From Chitinophaga arvensicola (GTDB taxonomy: Bacteria > Bacteroidota > Bacteroidia > Chitinophagales > Chitinophagaceae): 64,000 nucleotides of DNA. Position numbers and translations under genes: made by a program. Positions within the stretch are counted from its first letter, which is position 1. Every line of letters begins with the position of its first letter. Positions 27,983-36,367 of this stretch are shown piece by piece. Location of the stretch: positions 1,144,979 through 1,208,978 of the forward strand of contig NZ_FOJG01000002.1 in the NCBI RefSeq assembly GCF_900110835.1, read 5' to 3'. Below the pieces are notes generated by a model, which saw nothing but the letters and a program-made list of their open reading frames with translations, ran no database searches and was not told the origin of the DNA.

Positions 27983-28069
27983 CCGACGGGACTATTGTTG
28001 AAAATAACAATAATATAATCGGTAATTCCTTGTATCTTGTTTAGGCTGATCAGATATTTGCTGGCAATT

Positions 28070-28609
28070 ATGGAAAGTATTGTACAGGATATAATCAACG
28101 GAAATATCGAAAGTTTTAAAATGGTATACCAACAATACCATACGAAACTATATTTCTACGTTCTGAAATGTACGCACTCCGTTTACATTGCGGAAGAGAC
28201 TGTGCAACTTTCATTTATCCTCCTTTGGGAAAGACGCGAAAAATTATCTACGGACTTTAATATCTCCACACAGATTTTCCGTATAGGCAAAAGCGTTATG
28301 ACCGACCTGCTGCGGAAGCAACAGGTGCGGAACAGGCATACGCAGCAGCTGGTGCAGGACACGTCCGACTGGCACGTGGAAACCGACATTACGGTAAAAG
28401 AAGAATTGAAGCGGGTGTATAACAGTATCGAACAATTATCACCCATCCGGAAAAATGTTTTTAAACTCAGTCGCTTTGAAGGATTGCCACACAAAGAAAT
28501 TGCCCGGCAGTTATCCATCTCCCCTAAAACAGTAGAAAATCATATTGTACGGGCTATCCGTCAATTAAAAAATTCCCTGCTACTGCTCCTTCTACTGACG
28601 ATTTATTAA
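28070..28609 (+). CDS. ECF RNA polymerase sigma factor of the second Sus-type locus
   Basis: 179-residue ECF sigma factor. Region 2 includes MVYQQYHTKLYFYVLKCTHSV and AEETVQLSFILLWERR; region 4 includes LSPIRKNVFKLSRFEGLPHKEIARQL and SISPKTVENHIVRAIRQLK. I chose ATG 28070, because the in-frame ATG at 28037 adds a stretch not found in this family. The gene ends 49 bases before fecR, and the repeated promoter block occupies that gap. The sigma factor presumably recognises the two copies of the block (27.4 and 28.6 kb); this is inferred from arrangement only. Confidence 0.92.
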   Translation: MESIVQDIINGNIESFKMVYQQYHTKLYFYVLKCTHSVYIAEETVQLSFILLWERREKLSTDFNISTQIFRIGKSVMTDLLRKQQVRNRHTQQLVQDTSDWHVETDITVKEELKRVYNSIEQLSPIRKNVFKLSRFEGLPHKEIARQLSISPKTVENHIVRAIRQLKNSLLLLLLLTIY

Positions 28610-28653
28610 CTAATTGTTACGCAGTGAGGGATTTACTGTTTTCAAACGAATAC
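28606..28653 (+). promoter_or_regulatory. Repeated ECF-type promoter block, copy 2
   Basis: Second copy of the block seen at 27379-27426. The 26-base part is at 28606-28631 and AAACGAATAC at 28644-28653. TGAGGG (28625-28630), 16 bases and CGAATAC (28647-28653) form the -35/-10 candidate. The fecR ATG at 28659 lies only 5 bases beyond the -10 element, so a transcript from here would be essentially leaderless; this weakens the promoter reading for this copy. The block starts inside the last codon of the sigma gene. Confidence 0.55.
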
Positions 28654-28658
28654 ATACT

Positions 28659-29690
28659 ATGAAGCATTCAGCAACACTTATTGAAAAGTTTCTCCGGGGT
28701 GAATGCAATGAACAGGAAAAGCAGGCAGTACAGGCATATATTGCGCAGCATCCCGAGGCTTTACTGCCCTACCTGACGGAAGAAAGCTGGCATGCTTTCC
28801 ATCCCGCGCAATCTTTACCGGAAGACATTTCCGGTAAAATGCTGTCGGTGATTGAAAGCCGTACTTTTCAAAAAAGAAGAATAAACCGCCGTTATTATTC
28901 ATGGGCTGCCGCCGCATTACTGCTGGTATCCGGCGGATTGCTGTGGACGACGCTCCGGGAACCGGCCGTAAAAAATATAGCCGCCGTTACAACAGTACCC
29001 GTAAATAAAAGCGCTGCCACAGCATTGCGTACGGTCTTCAACCACAGCCGGCACACCATGCCGCTGACCTTAAGCGATGGCAGTAAAGTGGAACTCGCAC
29101 CGGAAAGTGAAATCCGTTACCAGGATCCGTTTACCGGTCAGCACCGCGATATTTACCTAAAAGGCCAGGCTTTATTCCGCGTGAGCGGCAGCCCTGAAAA
29201 ACCTTTTACCGTTTATGCCGGCAACGTGGGCACCACCGCTCTCGGCACCGTATTCAAAATAACCGCCTGGGCCAATAAAGGCATCACACAGGTACAACTG
29301 ATCAGCGGTAAAGTAATGGTAAGACCGGAACAGCCCACGGGCGCCACACCGGTAAAAGATATTTACCTGCTGCCCGGACAGGACCTGCGTTATGATCAGC
29401 GACAATTATCTGTGGTGATCAATCAGCCGGTTAAAAAGCACAACGACAAACAGACACCTATACACGAAGTACTGACCTTTAACAATGAACCACTGGAAAG
29501 CATATTCAGGCAGATGTCTGAAAAGTACCAGGTAAAAATCCAATACACAGCAAGTACCCTGACGGGTATGAACTTCACGGGCGTTTTCGATAGCAACAAA
29601 GAAACATTAAAAGATTTTCTGACAACAATTGGTACGTTAAACAATCTTACTATTAATCAGAAAGACAATGTTAGCTACATAGTACAATAA
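28659..29690 (+). CDS. FecR-type anti-sigma factor of the second Sus-type locus
   Basis: 343-residue membrane regulator. The N-terminal cytoplasmic part (ATLIEKFLRGECNEQEKQAVQAYI) is the anti-sigma helix bundle; a membrane segment lies at about 80-98 (YYSWAAAALLLVSGGLLWTTL); the periplasmic FecR domain follows (MPLTLSDGSKVELAPESEIRY, GQALFRV, GTVFKI) with a C-terminal DUF4974 domain (FNNEPLESIFRQMSEKYQVKI). ATG 28659 is chosen over the in-frame start at 28614, which lies within the repeat block. It should control the sigma factor just upstream, but the SusC that follows lacks the STN domain that usually signals to FecR. Confidence 0.92.
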   Translation: MKHSATLIEKFLRGECNEQEKQAVQAYIAQHPEALLPYLTEESWHAFHPAQSLPEDISGKMLSVIESRTFQKRRINRRYYSWAAAALLLVSGGLLWTTLREPAVKNIAAVTTVPVNKSAATALRTVFNHSRHTMPLTLSDGSKVELAPESEIRYQDPFTGQHRDIYLKGQALFRVSGSPEKPFTVYAGNVGTTALGTVFKITAWANKGITQVQLISGKVMVRPEQPTGATPVKDIYLLPGQDLRYDQRQLSVVINQPVKKHNDKQTPIHEVLTFNNEPLESIFRQMSEKYQVKIQYTASTLTGMNFTGVFDSNKETLKDFLTTIGTLNNLTINQKDNVSYIVQ

Positions 29691-29776
29691 TCCCTGAACA
29701 TATTTACCTAATGACCACTGTCGCAACCTGCACAAGGCTGCACGAACTTCCTTTTGCCTAAAAAAATGAAATTATT

Positions 29777-32700
29777 ATGTGTGTAAAAACCAGACAATCG
29801 CGCATATGCCGCCCTACAGCAATGATCTGGCTGTTGCTGCTGCTGTGGCAGTTAAACCCCGAAAAAACGCAGGCGCAGAATTCCCGCCCTGCCGCTATCG
29901 GAATGATCAAAAATGAAAACAATGAAACCCTTCCCGGCGTAATGGTAAAAATGGAGGATGCAGACAACAAAGTACTGGCCACCACCGTGACCAACGAGAA
30001 AGGCATCTTTACATTCGCTAAATTACCAGCCGGCGGCCCTTATCATTTTGTACTTTCCCAGATGGGATACACCACAGATACGCTCCGTGGTTATACCATC
30101 AACGACTCCAGCAAACTTTCGCTCTCCGTGGTCCTGAAAAAAAAAGTGGAAGAGTTAGGACAGGTGCTGGTAACCGCGTTGGGCATTAAAAGAGAAAAGA
30201 AAGCACTGGGGTATTCTGTGGAAGAACTGAGTGGTAAAGAGTTTAACCGTGTAACACAGGAAAACTTACTTAACTCCATGTCCGGAAAAATCGCAGGTGT
30301 CACCATCAACTCCACCGGTACTACCGGTTCTTCTGTGAGCATGGTTATCCGCGGCGCTACCTCCCTCAGCAGTGATAACCAGCCGCTTTTTGTGGTAGAC
30401 GGTGTACCCGTAGCCAATACCGTTAATAATATCAGTCAGATTGGTTCGGGCAACATGGTGGATTATGGTAACGCCATCTCCGATATCAACCCAGACAACA
30501 TCGAAAGCGTCACTATCCTGAAAGGCCCGAGTGCAGCAGCGTTATATGGTTCCCGCGCAGGCAACGGCGTAGTACTGATCGTTACCAAAACAGGTAAAAA
30601 AGTAAATAAGGTAACGGTAGATGCATATGTGAATTCCGTATTCGACATTCCCTATAAATACCTGAACTGGCAAACGAAGTTTGGCTCCGGACAACTTTCC
30701 GGTATTCCTTTTTCCCGCAGCGGTAACCTGCTCACCAATCCCTTTGGTTCTATCATCCAGGAAAATGTAGATGGTACCTTTGGCGCCGAACTCGACATGG
30801 GCTATGAAGAAGTACAGTGGAACAGTCCATTGGATAAAGATGGTAAGAAGATCCCGATGCCGCTGGTATCACATAAGAACAACGTGAAGAACTTTGTGAA
30901 CACCGGTATCACTACCACTGCCGGCGCTTCTGTGGCCAATAACAACGACAAGATCGCCTATCGTATTTCCTATGCCAACATGACCAACAAAGGCATCATT
31001 CCAAATACCGATCTGTATAAAAACACGCTGAACCTGAATTCCAGTTTACAGGTAAACTCAAAGTTCAGCATCAGCACCAACATCGATTTCAGCCGCAATA
31101 ATTCCAATAACCGTGCAGCCGGCGATCGTGGCGCTAATCCGCTCCAGGCCGTATACAGCATTTCTCCGCACATTGATGTGCGCGACCTGAAAGACTACTG
31201 GATGCCCGGCCAGGAAGGCTTGCAGCAACGCACCCAATACAACGGCGTGTTCAACAATCCTTATTTCCTGGCGTATGAAGTGAAGAACGGTTTTGTGAGA
31301 GACCGTATGTTTGGTAACGTGCGGGCCGACTGGAAAATATTACCCTCTCTCAGCCTGATGGTAAGATATGCGTTGGATACCTACGGAGAGAAAAGAGAAA
31401 CAAAGATAGCCAACAGCTATCTGAACAATCCCGGCGGCGCTTATGGTATCATCCAGCTCAACAACTACGAGCGCAACATGGATGTACTGGCTACCTACAA
31501 GAAAACGGTGCATCATTTCGACTTCTCCGTTTCTGCCGGTGGCAACATGCGTTACCAGACCGGTGGCAATGTGACCACGTCTACCAAAGATGGTACGGGG
31601 CTGAATACGCCCGGTGTGTACACCATTCAGAACATCTCTCCCGCTAACCTCAACTATTACAGCAGCACCTTTAAAAAAGGCGTGAACAGCGTATATGGTA
31701 TGTTGAATGTGGGTTACAAGGGCATGGCTTACCTGGATCTGACCGGCCGTAACGATTGGTCCAGCACCCTTCCTGATGCTGCCTCTTACTTCTACCCTGC
31801 GGCTTCACTGAGTTTACTTCTCAATGAAATGGCGCATATTACTTCCGATAATATCAATCTCATTAAATTAAGAGCCGGCGCCGCACAGGTGGGTAACGAT
31901 GCTTCGCCTTACCAGCTGGCCGCTACCTTAGGCAGCGTAGGCGCCTGGGGTAATGTGCCACGGCTCACCACTTCCGGGACTTTACTGAATCCGTTCCTGA
32001 AACCGGAAATTGCCACGTCTTATGAAGGCGGCCTGGATATCAATCTCTTTAAAAACAGGTTGCACTTTGCAGGTACCTACTACATTGTAGAAAACAAGAA
32101 CCAGATTTTCAGCCCTAAAACGCCGCCATCTTCCGGTTATTCCTCCCGCAGTATCAATGCCGGCCTGCTGAGAAGCAGGGGCATTGAATTATCGCTGGGT
32201 GGTACGCCCATACAAACGCGCAACTGGAGATGGGATGTGAATATGAACTTCACCCGCAACAGAACACGCATTCTCTCACTGCCGGATGATATGCCTTACT
32301 ACACCCTGTGGGAAGAAGGTAAAGGTGGCGCATGGACGTATGTAGGAGAAGACATCGGCGATATTTATGATGCACAGCTGGTAGCCGTAACAGATAAATC
32401 ATCTCCCTACTATGGCTACCCGTTATTGGACAACACCGGTAAATGGCAGACTATTGATGCGATCAATACAAAAAATAAGATAGGTAATTTCAATCCCGAC
32501 TTCATCATGGGATTCCAGACATCTATCTCCTATAAAAACTTTACGCTGAATATGACCTTCGACTGGCGGAACGGTGGCGACTTTGTTTCGCAGACTTACC
32601 GTTATGGAGAAGAGCATGGCAACTCCCAGTTATTCCTCGATAAACTGACCAATCCTGGTACCATGAAAGGACAGGAACTGCGGGATTACCTGGTAAGTCA

Positions 32701-33235
32701 CCAGGATCAGCTGGTCATTCCAAACGGCAATAATTTCCCACTGGTGGGTGGTCCTACACCGGAATACAACAGTTTTCCGTTTACCTATGGTCCTTATGTA
32801 CTGCCTTATGGCGGCGTATTTATTCCTGGTGTAAGAGCCAAGGGATATGACAACGCGGGTAACCCTACCGGCTATCTTGAAAACCTGGGGAATGATGGTA
32901 CGCTTACCATTCCGTATGCCGGCGCTACAGCCTGGTCATTTACCCGGGCCTTCCTGTTTCCGGCATCTTACCTGAAACTGAGAGAAGTATCGCTGACCTA
33001 TGATTTCCCGCAGCGGATGATCCGTTCTGCGAAGTTGCAGCGTGCCAGTTTCTCGGTGTACAGCCGGAACATCATCCTTTGGACCGCCGCGAAGATCGGT
33101 ATCGATCCTGAAAATGCCTATCAGCCTTCTACAAATGTTCAGGGCTCCGGTATGCAGTTCAAGCAGGGCATAGAAAGATATAATGTGACACCCTGGGCGA
33201 TTCCGATGGGTGCAAAACTGAATGTTACCTTTTAA
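29777..33235 (+). CDS. SusC/RagA-type TonB-linked outer-membrane porin without STN domain
   Basis: 1152-residue TonB-dependent importer. A signal peptide (MIWLLLLLWQLNPEKTQAQ within the first 35 residues) is followed directly by the carboxypeptidase-regulatory-like domain (LPGVMVKMEDADNKVLATTV), with no STN signalling domain. Next come the SusC signature QVLVTALGIKREKKALGYS, the plug (QPLFVVDGVPV, TILKGPSAAALYGSRAGNG) and the barrel, ending in a typical C-terminal beta strand (GAKLNVTF). It is 86 bases after fecR and 9 before SusD. The cargo is unknown; downstream phosphodiesterase and hydrolase genes point to a phosphoester or ester-bearing compound. Confidence 0.95.
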   Translation: MCVKTRQSRICRPTAMIWLLLLLWQLNPEKTQAQNSRPAAIGMIKNENNETLPGVMVKMEDADNKVLATTVTNEKGIFTFAKLPAGGPYHFVLSQMGYTTDTLRGYTINDSSKLSLSVVLKKKVEELGQVLVTALGIKREKKALGYSVEELSGKEFNRVTQENLLNSMSGKIAGVTINSTGTTGSSVSMVIRGATSLSSDNQPLFVVDGVPVANTVNNISQIGSGNMVDYGNAISDINPDNIESVTILKGPSAAALYGSRAGNGVVLIVTKTGKKVNKVTVDAYVNSVFDIPYKYLNWQTKFGSGQLSGIPFSRSGNLLTNPFGSIIQENVDGTFGAELDMGYEEVQWNSPLDKDGKKIPMPLVSHKNNVKNFVNTGITTTAGASVANNNDKIAYRISYANMTNKGIIPNTDLYKNTLNLNSSLQVNSKFSISTNIDFSRNNSNNRAAGDRGANPLQAVYSISPHIDVRDLKDYWMPGQEGLQQRTQYNGVFNNPYFLAYEVKNGFVRDRMFGNVRADWKILPSLSLMVRYALDTYGEKRETKIANSYLNNPGGAYGIIQLNNYERNMDVLATYKKTVHHFDFSVSAGGNMRYQTGGNVTTSTKDGTGLNTPGVYTIQNISPANLNYYSSTFKKGVNSVYGMLNVGYKGMAYLDLTGRNDWSSTLPDAASYFYPAASLSLLLNEMAHITSDNINLIKLRAGAAQVGNDASPYQLAATLGSVGAWGNVPRLTTSGTLLNPFLKPEIATSYEGGLDINLFKNRLHFAGTYYIVENKNQIFSPKTPPSSGYSSRSINAGLLRSRGIELSLGGTPIQTRNWRWDVNMNFTRNRTRILSLPDDMPYYTLWEEGKGGAWTYVGEDIGDIYDAQLVAVTDKSSPYYGYPLLDNTGKWQTIDAINTKNKIGNFNPDFIMGFQTSISYKNFTLNMTFDWRNGGDFVSQTYRYGEEHGNSQLFLDKLTNPGTMKGQELRDYLVSHQDQLVIPNGNNFPLVGGPTPEYNSFPFTYGPYVLPYGGVFIPGVRAKGYDNAGNPTGYLENLGNDGTLTIPYAGATAWSFTRAFLFPASYLKLREVSLTYDFPQRMIRSAKLQRASFSVYSRNIILWTAAKIGIDPENAYQPSTNVQGSGMQFKQGIERYNVTPWAIPMGAKLNVTF

Positions 33236-33244
33236 TTCTGACAC

Positions 33245-34954
33245 ATGAAAACAGTCCGTAAATCTATTATACTCAGTATCGGGTTTCTTTGTTTATCTGT
33301 CAGCGCCTGTAAAAAGGACCTGATCAAAATGAACGACAACCCCAACGGCGCCAATCCTGCCACCATCAATCCCAACCTGGTATTATCCACCGTATTGACA
33401 ACCGCCGGAATGCAAATGGTAAACCTCGGCTACCAGGACATGGCCGGTGTAATGCAGCATACCCAGAAAGATGGCTGGACCACTGCGCACAACGAATACG
33501 ACTGGGCAGGCTCCAACAGCTGGTCCGAGTACTATGATGTGCTGCGCAACAACCAGCTGGTGTACAACCGTGGTGTAGCGCTGAACAGTGAATTGCACCA
33601 GGGTGTGGCATTGGTGATGAAGTCGCTCCTGTTCGGTCTGATCACCGACCTGTGGGGAGATGCTCCTTATACCCATGCGCTGCAGGGACAGGATGGTACA
33701 CCTGCGTCCACGCTTCCGGTGTTTGATGCGCAACAAACCATTTATACCGGTATCCTCGCCGACCTGGAAAAGGCCAATACGCTGCTTTCCAAGCCCAAGA
33801 GCGCCTATTCCAACCCGATTGATGCCGCAGATGTGTATTACCAGGGCGACCCCGTAAAATGGCGTAAAATGGCCAATTCCCTCGCACTGCGCTATTACAT
33901 GCGTTTATCAGAGAAGTTACCGCAGATTGCCAAGGCCGGCATCGAGAAAATGGTAGCCGATCCGGCGCAGTATCCGCTGATCATGAATGTGGATGGATCA
34001 GAGGATGCGACCATGTCTTTTCCCGGCAACAGTAATGCAGACTCCTGGCCAGCCAACGTGGCCTACGACAGCGACAGCAGCAACTACCGCCGTTTAAAAA
34101 TGTGCAGCACCTTTGTAAAGGCGTTACAGAACCTGCGCGATCCCCGGCTGGGCGTATGGGCCAATAAAGTACAGTGTTTTTTACTGGTAGATGATACCAA
34201 GCCAGCAGGCACCGGCACCGTATATAAACCCGTAGACACTGTTGTTAACGGTGAACAAAGGAAAGTACGTTACATTTCACCGGATGTACTGGCAGCCAAA
34301 GGACTGACGGTAAACGATATTAACCAGGACCAGAATTATGTGGGGCTGCCCCCGGCTATTTCCGGTCCGGCGGTATATAATCTTAGTCCTGATGCCAGCC
34401 AGGCTTCACGCAACCCGCATGTATCATGGCTGAACGATATCTACAAACAACCAAAAGGGCCTTTGTTAAAATCAAGGATCATTTCTGCAGCAGAGGTACG
34501 CTTTATCCTGGCAGAAGCCGCAGCCGTAAAAGGCTGGGCCGCCGGTGATGCAGAAACCAATTATAAGGCAGGTATCCAGGCGTCGTTTAATGTATGGGGC
34601 GTATCCGGCAGCACCGCCGCTTACCTCGCGCAACCAGCGGTAAAGTTCAACAACACCCAGGAACAGATCATTGTGCAGAAATGGATTGCCAGCTGGACTG
34701 CCGCCACAGAAGCATGGGCAGATTACAAAAGAACCGGCTATCCCGTATTGAAAGCTGGTCCTTATGCCAAAGGCCCCGTGGTACCGGTACGGTTGTATTA
34801 TATGCTGGAAGAACGCAACCTGAATAAAGCCAACGAAGAAGCGGCTGCCGGACGACTGGAAGTGACCACCTATTCTTCCTTTGGGGCGAATGGTGCGAAT
34901 AACAGTCCCTGGTCGAAACCCTGGGTGCTCCAGGGTACCGGCAAACCCTGGTAG
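33245..34954 (+). CDS. SusD/RagB-like outer-membrane lipoprotein (SusD-like_2 type)
   Basis: 569-residue surface lipoprotein paired with the preceding SusC. The signal ends in the lipobox LSVSAC (MKTVRKSIILSIGFLCLSVSAC), followed by KKDLIKMNDNPNGANPATINPNL. Family landmarks include LLFGLITDLWGDAPYTHAL, YYQGDPVKWRKMANSLALRYYMRL, ISAAEVRFILAEAAAVKGW and the C-terminal ATEAWADYKRTGYP. It is longer than the SusD of the first locus, mainly through inserts between about 280 and 400. The gap to SusC is 9 bases, so they form one operon. The ligand is not predictable. Confidence 0.92.
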   Translation: MKTVRKSIILSIGFLCLSVSACKKDLIKMNDNPNGANPATINPNLVLSTVLTTAGMQMVNLGYQDMAGVMQHTQKDGWTTAHNEYDWAGSNSWSEYYDVLRNNQLVYNRGVALNSELHQGVALVMKSLLFGLITDLWGDAPYTHALQGQDGTPASTLPVFDAQQTIYTGILADLEKANTLLSKPKSAYSNPIDAADVYYQGDPVKWRKMANSLALRYYMRLSEKLPQIAKAGIEKMVADPAQYPLIMNVDGSEDATMSFPGNSNADSWPANVAYDSDSSNYRRLKMCSTFVKALQNLRDPRLGVWANKVQCFLLVDDTKPAGTGTVYKPVDTVVNGEQRKVRYISPDVLAAKGLTVNDINQDQNYVGLPPAISGPAVYNLSPDASQASRNPHVSWLNDIYKQPKGPLLKSRIISAAEVRFILAEAAAVKGWAAGDAETNYKAGIQASFNVWGVSGSTAAYLAQPAVKFNNTQEQIIVQKWIASWTAATEAWADYKRTGYPVLKAGPYAKGPVVPVRLYYMLEERNLNKANEEAAAGRLEVTTYSSFGANGANNSPWSKPWVLQGTGKPW

Positions 34955-35011
34955 TCATCTGCCAAAGTAATTTCTTATATTTCATTACCCGTAAAACAAT
35001 TATTTCCAGAT

Positions 35012-36367
35012 ATGAAGCCACTCTTTTTCAACGCTGCCAAAGCGGTATTTGTTCTCCTGCTATGCCAGATGACCCTTTTTGCCCAGCAAGCCGTAACACC
35101 GGAAACGGCGATGAAAAGCTACCTGAACAACGGAGACACCTCGTTTAAATGGGAACTGAAAGACTCCTTCAACGTGACTAACGGTAAAGCCTATAACGTA
35201 TTGCTTACGTCGCAGCAGTGGCGGGAGTACACCTGGCGGCATCAGCTGACCATTTTTGTACCCGATGAAATAAAATACGAAGGTGCGCTGTTGTTTATCA
35301 CCGGTGGCTCCGTAAAAGAGGGCATGCCCAACTGGAATGGTCCGGAAGATGAACTGTATCAGCAGATGGGAAAAGTAGCGGCCACCAATAATGCTATTAC
35401 AGCCGTACTCCGTCAAACGCCCAACCAGCCATTGTTTGGTAAGCTTACGGAAGATGCGCTTATTTCGTATACCCTTCACCAGTTCAAAAAAGACGGCGAC
35501 TACAACTGGCCGCTGTTATTTCCTATGGTGAAAAGCGCGGTAAGAGCGATGGATGTTATCCAGGAATTTGCGGGTAAACAACTGAACCGGAAAGTAAATG
35601 GCTTCGTGGTATCCGGCGCATCCAAACGTGGCTGGACCACCTGGCTCACCGGCGCCAACGACGCCCGCGTGGTAGCCATTGCACCTATGGTGATAGATGT
35701 ACTGAACATGCCGGTAAGTCTCGATTACCAGATCAAAACCTGGAAAGAATACAGTATCCAGATAGAAGATTATGTAAAGCTGGGTATCCCGCAAACCGCG
35801 CATACCCCGGAAGGCAATGCCATCAATACAATGATAGATCCTTATTCTTACAGAAGTAACCTGTCGATCCCAAAAATGATCTTCATGGGTACCAACGATG
35901 AATACTGGGTCGTAGATAATATCAAAAACTATATAGACAGCATTCCGGGTAAAAACCTTATCAACTACGTACCGAATGCCGGTCATAGTTTGGGTGATAA
36001 AGTACAGGCCTTCCAGGGACTCAGTGCTTTCTTCGGTATGACCATGCGCAAACAGGCGTATCCTGAATGCAGCTGGACTACCCGCACCCGTGGTGGCAAG
36101 GTAAGCGTTACCGCCAAAGCCTCTTCCGACCGCCTGGTAGATGTAGTGCTGTGGACGGCCAACTCTTCCGACCTTGATTTCAGGAACGACAAGTGGGCCT
36201 CCGAGAGCCTGGGACAGGCACATCATTCGAAAGTGAAAGTGACCACTCCCCTGCCACAGAGTGGATACCGCGCCTTTTATGTAGATCTTAAATACCAGAA
36301 CATTACCGGTGGCACCTATACGGTGAGCACGCGTGTATTCGTGACCGATACAAAAGCTATTCTCTGA
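35012..36367 (+). CDS. PhoPQ-activated pathogenicity-related (PqaA-type) alpha/beta hydrolase
   Basis: Exported 451-residue protein (signal ending LFAQQ) of the PhoPQ-activated pathogenicity-related family. Recognisable segments are WRHQLTIFVPDEIKYEGALLFITGG, the nucleophile region VVSGASKRGWTTWL (serine in GASKRG), DARVVAIAPMVIDVLNMP and IFMGTNDEYWVVDNIKNY, with a late histidine in NAGHSLGD completing a likely triad. Its biochemical activity is not established, though the fold suggests an esterase or peptidase. Its stop overlaps the start of the next gene by one base, and both probably belong to the SusC/SusD operon. In Bacteroidota such genes occur near secreted hydrolases. Confidence 0.87.
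   Translation: MKPLFFNAAKAVFVLLLCQMTLFAQQAVTPETAMKSYLNNGDTSFKWELKDSFNVTNGKAYNVLLTSQQWREYTWRHQLTIFVPDEIKYEGALLFITGGSVKEGMPNWNGPEDELYQQMGKVAATNNAITAVLRQTPNQPLFGKLTEDALISYTLHQFKKDGDYNWPLLFPMVKSAVRAMDVIQEFAGKQLNRKVNGFVVSGASKRGWTTWLTGANDARVVAIAPMVIDVLNMPVSLDYQIKTWKEYSIQIEDYVKLGIPQTAHTPEGNAINTMIDPYSYRSNLSIPKMIFMGTNDEYWVVDNIKNYIDSIPGKNLINYVPNAGHSLGDKVQAFQGLSAFFGMTMRKQAYPECSWTTRTRGGKVSVTAKASSDRLVDVVLWTANSSDLDFRNDKWASESLGQAHHSKVKVTTPLPQSGYRAFYVDLKYQNITGGTYTVSTRVFVTDTKAIL

Noticed and set aside
27985..28026. Nested A/T-rich hairpin (TATTGTT with AACAATA) between the lipoprotein and the sigma gene
   Set aside because: Low stability and no T-run; it may be a weak attenuator, but chance is as likely in A/T-rich DNA.
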